Below the pieces are notes generated by a model, which saw nothing but the letters and a program-made list of their open reading frames with translations, was not told the origin of the DNA and made no database searches. From contig CM055831.1 of the NCBI GenBank assembly GCA_029582265.1, forward strand, positions 186,001-250,000: a stretch of 64,000 bases of DNA, written 5' to 3'. Positions 46,271 through 58,914 of this stretch are shown here, piece by piece (the first letter of the stretch is position 1; each line of letters starts with the position of its first letter). This stretch comes from Zoroaster sp. YZ-2022. Taxonomy: Eukaryota > Echinodermata > Asteroidea > Forcipulatida > Zoroasteridae. Both the position numbers and the translations under genes were made by a program.

Positions 46271-46941
46271 TATACCGTCACTGTTCTCACGAAGTGCAAA
46301 AAACCTCATCAGTTTGATACAAAAGTTCATTCCGAGAAGTTCATTCCGTTTGAAGTTACACCCTTTTAAAATCGCGTTTTCGACTTATTTGTAGTCGCTA
46401 ACTTGAACAAAATTTGCATTTACCAAGACCTTAATATTTATACTTGGCAACGGTATCGTTGCTTGTACAAAAACGTTGTTAATTAATTAAAGTGTTAATA
46501 ATAACGTGAATGTTTTTTGCACTTCGTGAAAACATTAAAATTAGAGGTTGTATTATTGTATGTACAATATACATGGACAAATCAAGGTTGTTTGCACTTC
46601 GTGAAAACACGAAACACTGGAGGCCTTTATTATTTTGCACTGGCACTTTGCCAAAAAACTGTGGGTCATCGTTCCCTTACTAACAGCTGCTGTTCATAAT
46701 GTACACAAAATACACCTTAATCCCTGGGAATGAGATAATTTTGGCACTTCGTGAAAACGCACATAGGAGGACCATGAGGTTTTTTCAATCTGCTTATTAT
46801 GTTACCTAAGAAAGCAAATGGTTTTACCATATATACATTTGTAAGAGTGACCAATGCAGTAACAATATGCAAAAAAAGTAGAATCTGAAAAATCGTAGAT
46901 TTTTGAGGTTTTTTGCACTTCATGAGAACAGCGACGATATA
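46271..46941. mobile_element. MITE with GCACTTCGTGAAAAC repeats
   Basis: Terminal inverted repeats of 37 bp (TATACCGTCACTGTTCTCAC on the left, inverted at the right with four mismatches) carry the motif GAAGTGCAAAAAACCTC. The core GCACTTCGTGAAAAC recurs about three times inside. TA-rich ends suggest a TA target site, as in Tc1/mariner. There is no ORF. Confidence 0.8.
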
Positions 46942-46999
46942 AGCAACAATTTTTTGGGATGTACAAACATGAAATTTATCTCTTTAAAAAAAAATGTGT

Positions 47000-47015
47000 G
47001 GCTCTGAAAAGAGCC
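47000..47015 (-). promoter_or_regulatory. Histone-type 3' stem-loop
   Basis: On the minus strand the 16-mer GGCTCTTTTCAGAGCC has a 6-bp stem and TTTC loop, flanked by AAAC and ACACA. This is the metazoan replication-dependent histone mRNA 3' end signal. A purine-rich AAAGAGA follows about 13 bp further on, as a histone downstream element would. The ORF ending at 47038 upstream is Tc1 transposase, not histone. Confidence 0.75.
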
Positions 47016-47037
47016 GTTTGGTTTTTGTAGCATGAAG

Positions 47038-48006
47038 CTAGTAGCCCGACGCCCTTCCTCCCCGCCCTACAACAACTTGCAGAACGTTGTGCAAGTGGCC
47101 GATGTACTTTCTGCACTTTTCTCGTGTGATCTTGGTAGACCAGTATTCTTGGATGCTCTGGATAAGTTCAGCCGTAGAAGATGGTTTTACATGCTTCCAC
47201 AAGTGGTTTTTCAGCCCGGCCCACAAGTTCTCGATTAAGTTCATGTCTGGCGACTCAGCAGGTGTTCGCCACCAGTTAATGCCAAGATCTTGCATAACGC
47301 GCCGCGCTTGCAGGCTTGTGTGCTTTAATAGGTTCATTGTCTTGCTGAAAACAGAAAAGGCTTCGCCCAATGGCGCAAAATATTATTTGCATAATATTTC
47401 GCATCCATAATTCCTTCGAAAACACCTATGCCAGTTGCACCTCGCCGAGATATTCCAGCCCACACGTGGACTTTATGCGGATGCTTGGGTTTCCCTTTGA
47501 GTACAGCCGGCATATTCGCTTTCCGGAAACACCGTTTGGTGTGTCGTTCGATTTGGATCGAAGACTCATCTGTCCAGAGCACATCATCGAAAGTGTCCAT
47601 GTTTGCAACACGACAACGCTGCGCAAATTCCAAACGCTTGGGTCGGTTGGCATCTCGAATGAGTTGAAACTACCTTGTTCCCGTCAAGACCCATCCAAGC
47701 TTCCTCCGTGCCCGCTGGATCACGGATTGCGAAATATTTGCAATCCTGACCGCTCAGCTCATTATTGCGCAAAAGCTCCCGATCGATGATGTTTTTAACT
47801 TGCGCCATAATTTTGCTGCTACGACCAGATCTTGGCAAATCAGCCAGACATGAACGATTCCACACTGTCTTTAGGAACTTCGAAATCCCACTCAAAGAAG
47901 CAGTCACGCCATCTTTCTGAAGAGCTGAACGTATAGCTTGTCTGGAGAAACCCCTGGCATCCAACAGAGCGATGCGTTGACGAGTGAAGTCGCTGTATCT
48001 TGTCAT
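47038..48006 (-). pseudogene. Tc1-like transposase, frameshifted
   Basis: It starts MTRYSDFTRQRIALLDARGF with paired helix-turn-helix motifs (LSGISKFLKTV, LPRSGRSSK). The catalytic residues appear as LWTDESS (first Asp), QQDNEP in another frame (second Asp) and SPDMNLIENLW (Glu), a DDE pattern of Tc1 spacing. At least three frame changes (near 47850-47650, 47640 and 47340) break it. The region is GC-richer than its surroundings. TIRs could not be placed with confidence. The unusual point is the histone stem-loop directly after its stop codon. Confidence 0.85.
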
Positions 48007-49517
48007 GATGAAGGGACGTTCGGGTCGGAATGAACGGTGAGCAGAAATTTATTGCTTTTATACACTTGCTTGCCTTGGGGATACGCCTTTTGTTTAAAGT
48101 TATCGCGATAAAATAATCATGCACGGAAGGTTATCCATAATTATTCACAGATGAACGCGTTAATATCGCGTTCATTTTACCATGTCAACCTAAACAAATG
48201 TTCAGTTAACGCGATAAACGTGTACATGTACATTGTACACAATGTGCACACACAGAACATGTATGTCCACTGCACACGTAACGATCATGCACCGATGCCA
48301 TCACGTAAGGTTTTTGCTATGTATTATCATGAACAAACACACCCGATCATGTTTCTTAGAATTGTTAGATAATGGGGATTTATTTTTTAACCAGCCTTAC
48401 AAACACAAGGGGTCATGGTTTTGTTTGTGTTAAATTGTACATTGGTAATGACAAATAATGATTCTGGGCTCACTAGCATAACAGTAGTATGAGTATGTGT
48501 TTATTTTATTTGTATTACTTTGTAATATTATATTATGACATAGCTCCCAAATTTGACCCCATTCATTTGTCTCATTTACATGTTAGTTTTTTGTACATGT
48601 CTGGACATGTGTACATGTACTGTACTGCCCATGCCCTGTACATGTCATTGTACACAGTTCCCATGCACTGTACATGCATACATTATATTTATATTATTTT
48701 TAAACCATATTTGGACTTCAATCTTCATGTATTAAGGTGACGTCCAGGATTTAACAGAAAGTTTGTTAAATACGGAAAACAAATATTTTGTGTAAAATCA
48801 TAAATTGCCGATTTTTTTTACCTGTGTGAAGCTGCTGAAACTCTCCAGTATAATCCCATGACCAAATACAATGCATCTCAACGAGGTTTAAATTTCAAAA
48901 TATAACTTTTAAATTAGCGTTTGTAATGAAATAATCCCAAGATTTAGCGTTAAAGAATTATTTTAGTTTTGATAGCTGTTTGTCACTTGAGTGTTACAAC
49001 AAAAAATACGCCATTGTCGCCACATGTGTGTCGGCGTACAAGTGAAGAGCACACATAAAAACCGCTGCCTGGAATATTATGTGCCGCACATATGCATCCG
49101 TTTTGTCAGTTCCGTACTCGCATACACTAAATCATTTTTAAAAATTAATGTTTCTGGACTAAGTTATACACCAAATTAAAGCTCTTGATGAGAGAGAGTC
49201 AGTGGTACAATTTGTTTTCAAATATCTATTTTAGTTCTTGAGATAATTTTTATAGGCTTTTAAAATTGGTAAAATTCCAATTACTTGTGCCGCCGATTTT
49301 GGGCATTTTAGAATAAATTGTACCAAGTTATACCAAAAATTAAGTATATGCGAAGTTATACCTTAAATTGAAGCTGGGAATAAGGGAAAATTCAATGATG
49401 TTATTTGTTTTCCAAATAAGTAGTTTGGTTCTTCAGATATTGGCTTTTAAATGTTGTAATACTGTGCAATTTTGACCATTTTCGTCGTCAAGATCAGGTT
49501 TCTAGTTGAAGCCCACT
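48007..49517. other. Intergenic region with CTGTACATG-rich repeats
   Basis: No supported gene is seen. 48215-48260 and 48590-48680 are rich in short palindromes built on TGTACA and ACATGT. The rest is AT-rich. Confidence 0.5.
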
Positions 49518-49640
49518 TTATTGATTCTGCCCTAGTATCTTTAAATCTCCAGCAATCCTGTCCTCTTTCAACTTGAAGGTGTACACTGCATCATCTGGTC
49601 CTTCGTATTTGATGTTAAACCACTCCTGGCTTTGAGTTAC
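49518..49640 (-). CDS. Terminal exon with chromo/Tudor-like motif
   Basis: After a tttcag acceptor the frame reads SQEWFNIKYEGPDDAVYTF and KEDRIAGDLKILGQNQ, then TAA overlapping AATAAA. 'GWFNxxYEGEDxxYxxxLxEDxxxGDLxI' is the usual end of the expanded family that includes the upstream gene. It may be the true last exon, alternative to the stop at 50136. Confidence 0.45.
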   Translation of the reverse strand, partial: VTQSQEWFNIKYEGPDDAVYTFKLKEDRIAGDLKILGQNQ

Positions 49641-50135
49641 CTGAAAGGATGGGTAAATAAATTATCCATAAGTTGACAAATCACTAAATTAAGTTAAATT
49701 CTGAAAAGTTAATATCTGCAGCCATTATGAACTCATATTTAGCATGGCATATTGTTAAATTCAACAACAAATGAAAGTAAAGTGGTAATGTGGTAATAAA
49801 TAAAATGAAATGGAAAACAGAAATGTTTTAACTGTAAAATTTCACATTTGAATTAAAGTTGAAATATAACAACAATGTACAACAAAAACTTTCTGAATAG
49901 AAACATGCATAAGGCAAGCAAGTTTTATATCAAAATTGTTAGTTACAACAAAAGTATAAAGTTTCATGACAAGGAGTAAATAGTAACACATACATGTATT
50001 TGTATAATATAAATTTACCATGGACAACAATTTTTACTGAATATAAATTTGTTTGTAAATAACTTTCAATGGTTCAAGTGAACAACCCAATAATTCAACA
50101 GGATGAGCTGTTAAAATGTTAACTGTGAAGTGAAG

Positions 50136-53100
50136 TCATTCCTGTGACACCTCTTGGATGAGGGATACAACATTGGCTTTGAGCTCTTCAACAGTAAGAG
50201 GCCGTCTTTTCTTGGAGTCGCCTACCTGTACAGTTAAGTTGAATAACTTGGGATCTGATGTATTTTGCTTGAGAACATTTTTCCGAAACTTCAACTGAGC
50301 CTTAAGTGCCTGCACCTTTTCTCCGCCTTTCAACTTTGCCAATGCAGTGTCAACATCCTCTTCTGATTGCATAAGACCCCAGAAAATGATGTCATTTGTT
50401 TCGTTTACTCTGTCTTGCACCTTCTTCTTTTTGGCCTCTTCAGTTTTCAGATACTTCTCTTTCTGCTTTTGGAACTTCTCTTTTTTCAAACGCTTTTGGC
50501 GGTTCTTGAAACTGGCCCGTACTCTAGGAACATCCTTGTATGAATCCTTCATGAGTTGTATTTCTTCCTCTTTTGTCTTTGCAGCGAACCAGTCACTTGT
50601 CTTGTTGAAGGAGAACATTATTGCAGCTTCTGCACTCAGAGTACTGATGTGAGGTTTACATGTGAGCAATCTGTCATAGTAGCCGAAGATTGTTTCACAA
50701 AATTTGTTGTGTTTCGCTACACTGGAGGTTGCTTCTTGCATGCCTTCACTAGATTCCATCCCTGCATAGATTCCTCCGGGCAAGTGGTCTTTATACAATT
50801 TCTGTGCAACTTTTGCTATGGCTGGTAGGACAACTGCCAAAATTATACAGCAATCCCTATCATACTCTGAGGTTTCTAGCAGGGCCTTGTAGGTTGAATC
50901 TTCTTTGAGTGGAATATCTGGAAATAGAATAAGATTTCCAGTGATGAAATCCTCTGTGTTCTTCGAAGAAAGTAATGAGATGGAGATATTTGCTGTTCAT
51001 GTCCATAATACTGACATCCTTGCTTTCGATCAACACCCATAGTGGTGTCGTTATCATCTTGCAAATAAGGCCTAAGGCTTTGGTACCTGCAATAAAGAAG
51101 GAAACTTTCAAATCGTGCAAAACCCACTTGTTGCTTCCATCACTCTCCAAAAACTGCGTCATCTCCTTATGTAGCCAGTAAACTACAGCTGCATTGTGGA
51201 ACACAATGTTGAATCGATTACCCCTGTAAGGAGTGAGGGGTAGGCTGTGTACACTATGCTGTTTCAAGTAATCTGCCAAATAGATAACGAAGCGCCCATG
51301 ACAGCCATTCTTCTGGTCTCCTCCATAAGCAAAGGCTTGGCAAGCAGTTCTTATAAGTCGGCAAATACCAGACTCTCTTGCCCTTCGGAAATGTGGGTTC
51401 TCTATCGGTACATCTCCATCAAAGTAGTTTCGTTCAACTTCTATCAAGGATGCGTTAGCAATCTCCGCCATGTGGACCAAACCGTGGAGGCCACAGAAGT
51501 AATGGTTGAGCCTGGTAAGTTGTGCTTTGACATCATCACTGAGATCGTTCCAAAATTCCATCATCTGTGGAAGCACTTCAGCTCTGTACAACTCCAGTAG
51601 CTCATTGAACTTCATCTCTGTAGCCGCCCTATCTGACATTGTATTCCGTAGGAGGAAAAGCATATTTTGTGATGCTTCATTGGTCTCTTTGTAGTAAATG
51701 GCGTCGATGTCCGACAATATCTCCTTGAAGGCGTGGAGGGTGTCTTCACCTGATTTTGTAAGAAGATCTCTTAAGCCAAGCACATATGGCCGCCCTTCTT
51801 TTGTCCTCGGTGCGTAGGCCCCATACTTTTCACCATATTTTGAGGTTTCGTCAGTCTCCAAGGTTGTACCTTGTTCAACAGAAACCTCTTCAGCAAGTTG
51901 TTTCTGTGAAAGTATCAGTCTCTGTATATTCATGTAATTTACTGTTGTGGTACTTGGTAAGCGGTTAGCAGACAGATCTGTCATTTCCAGCACAGCTTGG
52001 AATGACAGGGACAACCCTATTTGTAGACACATTATTTTCCTGCATCTTATGTACACATTTTTGCAGACGTGGTGTATACCTGTTGTTCTCTGTGTCATAA
52101 CACTCAATTTCACATGATGCTGCCTCTTCCTTGAGTACGTCGATTTCATGACTCAGTTCAACTATTTCCTTCCTCATTTTCTCATTTACTGTTTCAGTTT
52201 CCATCTGTTGTTGGCTACCTGTATCACTGTCTTCCCCACGGCAGAGCTGAACTTCCAATTCGGCCACTTGTTGTTTCAGCTGTTTCGTTTTCTGTCTGTA
52301 GCGATTTTCACTTACATGTAGTCGTTTCAATTATTTTGTCTTCTGCTCACATCTGTCTTGTAGAAAACGTTTGTTCTTCACCTCTTTATCCCTTCCAGAC
52401 AAGCGTGCTTCCAACCCTTGGATAGTGGTCTCAAGACTTGGTGAACTCAACCGTTTAAGTTCCATCTTCAGAGATCTCACTCTTGAATTTTTGCATTTCT
52501 CAAGAATCATTTCGTTTGTCAAATCCCCTTCATCACCATCTGCCATGATGAAATTTACTGTTACTTTAGTGATAGCAATGAAATGTTACTCGATTTTCAG
52601 ATTTTTTTTCTTTTCAATCCACCAAAGTTTAACCAACTTGTCCTTGAGCTCCCTCAGTGCCAGCAGCTCAGCATCACGGGTGTCTGGCGCTGTTTGTGTA
52701 GCCTTAATACAAAATAAACATGACATAATATGTTGTTTTAGTGTATAGCTACAGTTAAATTAATGTGCGATTCCACAAACGTCCCTCCCACATCTAAAAA
52801 TTAATATTTATTCATCTTCTTCTTTTCACAGGTATCTTGAAGCCCACAGGTTACTGAGTGATCGAAATAAAACAATAAATAACTAAACAACTATTGTTCA
52901 GTTTTTGAGTTGTAACTGTATGGGAACTGAAATGTAAAATCATGATTTGCATCAACCATAAATCAACAAAGCACTTGGTTGATAATCGTACCTTTTCCTT
53001 GGTATCTGTAGGATCACACCGAAGCTCAACTTTCTCCACGATAATGTCTTCATCAACGTCATCAGATGGGAGACGCACATATGTTATCTAGAAGAGACAA

Positions 53101-53288
53101 AGTTTCTTGATTTGTCACAAATTTTAAACTTGATAAAAAGCATATTGAAGCAAATAGTATTAAATAAACAAAATGGGGAAAACAGGTTTTTTGAATTTTA
53201 TTTGACTTACTGTTGTACGTTGAGATCTTCTTTGCCCTAGTACGCCTTCACTTTCTCTGGATTTGTCCTTGGCTTGCACCTGGCTCAT
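50136..53288 (-). pseudogene. Multi-exon gene of an expanded transposase-like family
   Basis: First exon 53211-53288 (MSQVQAKDKSRESEGVLG); second 52992-53087 (RLPSDDVDEDIIVEKVELRC); third from about 52702 (DAELLALRELKDKLVKLWW). Then follows a long block from 52546 with coiled coil (QLKQQVAELEVQL), TLETDETSKYGEKYGAYAPR, NTMSDRAATEMKFNELLELY, LNHYFCGLHGLVHMA and DHLPGGIYAG, ending VSLIQEVSQE. Relatives are common in cnidarian, echinoderm and fish genomes. The two conserved Asp (DETSK and SDRAATE) suggest an RNase H-fold transposase, but this is inference. Lesions are a TAA near 52331 and frame changes near 52000 and 50860. Confidence 0.55.
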
Positions 53289-55489
53289 TTTTTTTTAGTA
53301 AACAAATTCCACAGTTTTTGTAAAAATCCCTGAAATAATTGACAGACATCATGAAGAAATATTAATATATAAATACTGAATAAAACCATCTAATGGAACT
53401 GGGTACCTAGCTCATTTAGCATGATGATGATGATTTAACAGTAGGCCTACATCAAGAAACATTTTGTAAAAATTTGAAAATTTTACTTTCTTGGGCACGA
53501 CATCAACGGAGGAAGGATACAGCATACATGTATGTGATTTGGTATTATTTTTTTCAAAGAAATAAACAAATTAAAAAATAATTACCCAATTTTTTTTATA
53601 ACAATAAACTAAATCACTAATACATAATTCCTTACTTCTAAATAAAAAAAAATACACAAACAAATAAATACATCATTTAATAATTACTGTAGAAGAGTAA
53701 TATTATTTGAACTTGCACTTGAACTTGTGTATTCCTCCATTCATATAATTTTGTTTATGGCGCGGGCGCCCCCGACATGACCCCTAAAAAGCCCCTGTCG
53801 CTAGAGTTCGCTAATGTTTTCATGACCAGTCTGTTTATATTGTTTAAAAAAAGTGCAGAGAATGTCCAAATGTGTGAATCCACGACGGGGTTCAAGATTT
53901 AATACACATTTCAACACTTTATATATGAAAAGGTTACATATTTTTGCTAAAAAGTGCTGAAAAATCCCTCTTTTCTTACCTTAACAATCCTTCTCATCAA
54001 ATCAAAACACCTTTTCATGATTCAGTAGTTGTCCCGCGTCACATTTTGACCCCTGAAGTTTCATGCAAATCTCTAAAATCAACCCAAAATGCAATTTTTA
54101 TGAGACCGCCAAACGGGGTCAAATGCTAAAAGTCATGTCAAAATACACAAAGTGAGCAAGCCGGAACACAAAAGACGTCATCGAAAAAACGTAAATATCG
54201 CAAGCACAACCTCACGGATTATCTTATCTTAAAGAGTAAGAATTACACTACATTATCTGAAAACTTTGTTGGGAAATTCGGGACCGTTTGATTTTTATGA
54301 CTTAAATTTTACATGGTGGCACATACGGAAATGTGTTAAGTGGCGTTTGGGTGTTATCGCTATGAAATGACGCACAATCTTCAAAACTCAAGAATTTCTT
54401 TAACGTTGTACATCAGGATTTTCTCTTTCAATAAATTAACTTACATGTTGTAAAAATTATATTTTGAAATTCAAATGTTAGCGCTTGTCATTATAGTTAT
54501 AAGATTTTAGGCTTTGCGTGGTGGAATATCGAGATATCGTTTCGGTTTGTTACTGCAAACCAAAACAATATTATAGTTGTTCTTGGAATTTTACATACCA
54601 CATACCACATAGTCAATCCGCGCTGAAAAGTTGTTCAAGTTTTGGTGGTTATTTCTGCTTGTATTTTATCATTTTTTTAAAAACATTTTTACACTTATTT
54701 TTATGATTCCCCTTTTTAAAATTTAATTATTTATTTTTTTCATATAATGTTGGTCACGCTCATGAGTCGGTCGGGAAGTATGTTATTATATCAAACAACC
54801 AACCATTAAAAAGCTTAGGATCAATAGACAGTTTAACTCATGAAAAAAGTGTAAATTCATATGTTCTACTTACTAAAACAATTTGAAAGTATACATCCAG
54901 ATAAATTGTTCCAATACTGAAAGTTGCTCACAAAACAATAATATTAACAAATAATTTTGGCTGGAAACCCCCCTCGATGGTTTTAAGAAAGGATGTTGGA
55001 AATGTTGAGCTGAGCAAAAAGATATATGTAATGTTAAATAGATACAACAACAGGTATTGTATTAAAATTTGGAACAAATTTGGTGTAAAAAGACAACAAT
55101 TATGTCTATTCTTTCTAAAAATGAAGTAAGGATTTTTTGTTTTCTGGAGAGAAAACCTTTTTATTATTAAAGGAAAATTAATAACAGAAATACTGTTAAG
55201 ACATTAAGTATGTTTATTTTATTTCTAAGAATGCAGTTAGCATTTTCATTTTCTGGAGACACTATAATATGTTTTTTTTTACTCCTTTTTGGTGGGGGTG
55301 GAATTTAGTGTTTTTACTGCACAGAGAAAGCAATGCAAAGACTGTTAAAATCACTCGGCTATGATGCAAAATCATTTCCTTGTCAACATATTAAACAATT
55401 TATTAGTTTTATATTAATTTATATAATAATTACAATTTTGCCCATAATATTTGTATACAAAAGATAACAGTTGATGCATATGGGTAGCA
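53289..55489. other. AT-rich intergenic region
   Basis: I see no supported gene or clear repeat. A short GC-rich patch (about 53758-53810) and homopolymers occur. Confidence 0.5.
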
Positions 55490-55497
55490 GCTTCTAC

Positions 55498-55911
55498 TAA
55501 GCTTGGGCGATATCGATTTTTGTCATCCACGATATATCGGCAAACATGTCGCGATTTTCGATAATATCGCGATTATTTTATCATTCATGCATGATTGCTT
55601 TAGAGCCGATAACCACCACAGGTATGTAGGCCTACCCCACTACAAGCGTCACAATAAATCGTAAATTCATTTGCAGTGCATGTATGTACTTCTGAATTAG
55701 TTCGCTTTTGTTTCTCACTTACAAAAGCTGAAAAGACTGTTTTAACTTTGTTTCCATGGAATTTCTGACTTGACTCACAATGGCGATTTTATTTAATCGC
55801 GATATATTTTTTAGTCGCGATTTGCCGATATCTCGATAACTTAAAAAGGTTCTCGATATCATAATCGAATAAAAAATGTATCGCGATATTCGATGTTATC
55901 GCCTAAGCTTA
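55498..55911. mobile_element. hAT-type MITE with perfect 8-bp duplication
   Basis: The 414-bp element has ends TAAGCTTGGGCGATA and TATCGCCTAAGCTTA, and its interior is full of CGATAT motifs in both orientations. It is flanked by identical GCTTCTAC at 55490-55497 and 55912-55919, the 8-bp duplication of hAT elements. Confidence 0.9.
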
Positions 55912-55948
55912 GCTTCTACACTCCTGATGACAATATAAAGTTATAATG

Positions 55949-57289
55949 TAATTGGGCAATTCTCCGGTAACGGAATGACGTCCATTCATGACCCAGCCAA
56001 CATTTGCCCATCACCTAGAAAATATGTTTTATACTAGACAACTAATCTGTGTATGAAATGGGAGCCAAGATCCAACAGATTCATTGGACACAAATGAAAA
56101 AATGAATTCACCTACTGGGTCACTTTAGGTCAAAATTTCGGTAACGGAATTACGGCGAAGGACAAGCAGTTTTCAGGTCTTGCATAAATTAATAAATCTC
56201 TGTGAAGTTTAGTAATTTCCAAAAGGGTGTTATTTGTATAGACTTTAGTAGGGTTAATAACTACAATGCAAAATACAATTTGAAATATTAGTCCTTCATT
56301 GAAAAAATTACCTTCAATCATAGTAACGGAATTACGTCAGGACGGTAACGGATTTACGTATTATATTTGTACAGGTCTAAAAAAAGAAATAGCGCTAAAT
56401 GCAAGGCAAAAACAGTAATAAAAAACAGTATTTTGCTTGAATTTCTACATTTAGGCATATCCATTTTTTTTACGATATGCAATAATGTTCTCACAAGTAC
56501 ATATCCTGAACATACATAATCCAATTAAATTAACAATTTCCAACCAAATTAATCAGCGTTTACTACAAGTACTGGCCATACACACTGTGCAAATACATGT
56601 ACAATAGCTTACTTTTGCATTAAAATTAAACATTGTGACATATTTTTTAGGAAACGGTGTTTTCTAAAGTTTTTTTATTGAAAAATATTTATTAACATTA
56701 AATAAAAGTTGTAACAGTAATAACAACTTGAATATAAATGCAGCGCAAATCCGTAACCATGGTTACCGTATATTAAAGTACTAGGCAACTGTCCGAAAGT
56801 GATTTATTTTTAAATTAATTTTCGGGAGGTATGTTTAGAAAAAAACAATGTTGGGATTTTTATTTTTATTTTCTTTGCCCAAAAAATTACTTTTGTGCAT
56901 TATTTTGTTAACGGAATTACGTGTGATTTTCTCATGTTTTATTTTGAAAGTTTTGGAGAACACGAAAAATAATTTAATTTTTTTACATACAAAAGTAGTC
57001 TTTGGTACAATGGCTATCCAGAAACACAAATAATTAGTTTCCCACAAGGCCTCCACTAACCACAATGTCCAAGAGAATTAAATTTGAATTTTTAACAAAA
57101 ATTCCACATTTTCAGACTTACTACCCAAAAATCCATATTTCTCCCAGAAAACACGGGTTTTTGGAATGTTAACCACTTGGATTGGATTCCCTATGAATTT
57201 CTGGTCTGGGTTCAATATGAAACATTCCTCTATTACTAATGTAAAATTTAAATTAAAAAAATTCCCTCCCATGGAGAATTGCCCAATTA
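55949..57289. mobile_element. TIR element with repeated GTAACGGAATTACG motif
   Basis: The perfect 17-bp ends TAATTGGGCAATTCTCC and its inverse (57273-57289) bracket 1.34 kb. The motif GTAACGGAATTACG, with single changes, occurs about six times (for example near 55967, 56140, 56323, 56343 and 56910). It is itself nearly palindromic (CGGAATTACG). There is no convincing ORF, so it is non-autonomous. Family not assigned. Confidence 0.75.
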
Positions 57290-57494
57290 TCTATTTAATT
57301 AAAGAGTAAAATGTTTAAATTGAAATGATGCTCATGTACATGGTTTTCTTTGAACATAGCAATTGTTAAAAATGTCTTGCAATTTATATATTTAGTTTCA
57401 CTTGGATGTTTTATAAATTGATTATCATGCACAGGGATAAAATTTAGAATGCCAGTAACTACTCAATTAAAACACTTTCAAATTTAAAAAAAAA

Positions 57495-58216
57495 TCAATT
57501 TTCAATTCTAACCCGATGCTTTCGCAAAAGCACACGGCCTGCTGAATCGATGGCCTTACAGTCTTTCCACTGTCCGCTTTTCAACACATCCGTAACATTA
57601 ACTATTCTAAAATAGTTGTTGCGTATCTGTTGTAAGTGTATCAAGTTGGCCGTGTGCTTCTGCTCCAGCCCCCCCCCCCTTCTCCCTCCCACAAATGTTC
57701 GATTGTTAATTAATTATTCATTAGTGAAATTACCCCTAGCTAAATTAACGGCAAAATGATGATTGGAACTGCTATTCCTGTGCATGACAATTAATTCCTC
57801 AATGTCAACCAGCCCTTCACCTTCAACATTCTCAACTGACTGGTTGACATCGAGTCGGGCATTGCCTAATCGGTTATTTAACATGGTTTCTATCCTTGAT
57901 AACCTCCCCTCTAATCTTGCCATCCCCTCCCTCTGATCCCGCTGATTATTAATTATTGTAGTCAAAAAATTATAAATCTCCCGGTTATTTCTCCCTCCAC
58001 CCACTTCTCCACCCACTTCACTCTCATCTTCCCTCTCCAATAACTCCCTATATAAAATCTCTTCCTGCATTTCTAACAACCCCAACTCATCCCCAAATTG
58101 AACATCTCCAACATTAGCCCAGTAAACATCATTTTCATCATTACCATCATCATCATTAATACCATCACCATCATTACCATCAGCATCACTCACAATCCTC
58201 TCTGATCCCCCTCCCT
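57495..58216 (-). CDS. Candidate BEN-domain gene fragment
   Basis: After a gttttag acceptor the frame runs through a very acidic stretch (DADGNDGDGINDDDGNDEND) and a coiled coil (NNQRDQREGMARLEGRLSRI), then HHFAVNLARGNFTNE. A second frame (57692-57495) reads QQIRNNYFRIVNVTDVLKSG, then WKDCKAIDSAGRVLLRK. The 'WxxCxxAIDxxxRxLxRK' end resembles BEN domains, with the two parts separated by G-rich sequence. It may be a two-exon or broken gene. The assignment is tentative. Confidence 0.35.
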
Positions 58217-58914
58217 AAAACTGTATACATCCCCATCCTCTTCGCTTTCATTTGGTGGTGAAAAAAAAAACACCGAGAGTTGTCGCTGGCTTTTTTTTCT
58301 TGGGGGCTGGCACCATCTGGGGAGAATAAACATTGTAAAAAAATTATTTAGATTACAAAGAAACACACGAACATGCTTTAGATACTTAAAATGCTCCCGA
58401 AGCATGGACGCAAACTTCCACAACTCATTTTCTATTTTTATGCATCAAAATAAATAAAATGTTTATATATTTTGCCAACACCATCACAATGGCATTTATG
58501 AGTGTGAATAACAGTTTGAGGCTTAGCCTTTACCATAACATAATGGGTTGTAGAAGACCTCACCTTCAGCTTGGTCCTCAAACATCTGTGGACACAACTC
58601 CTCTGTCTTTATTTTGAAGAATTGGTGAGAATATTAATATTTTTACATATATGTACATTCCATGCAGATTGGGAATTCACCAAGTTACATTTTGTGCTAA
58701 ATCATTGGTGAGAATATCTTTGTGTACATGTTATACAACTTGGTGAATTATGAATCTTCATGTACATGTACAATATTGTACAATATTATTGTTTGCATCT
58801 GATACAGGTCCTACATACAGTGTACATGTTGTTTTAAGTTACATGTAGTTGATAGTTGGAAAAATATCCTGAAGATTATGCTTCAATTTTTCTTTTTTTC
58901 CTATTGATCAATAG

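Noticed and set aside
46900..48010. Histone gene at the stem-loop
   Set aside because: The adjoining frame carries Tc1 transposase motifs; no histone fold sequence was found.
48215..48680. tRNA-like or structured RNA suggested by palindromes
   Set aside because: Only TGTACA/ACATGT repeats are present; no cloverleaf, box or loop signature could be found.
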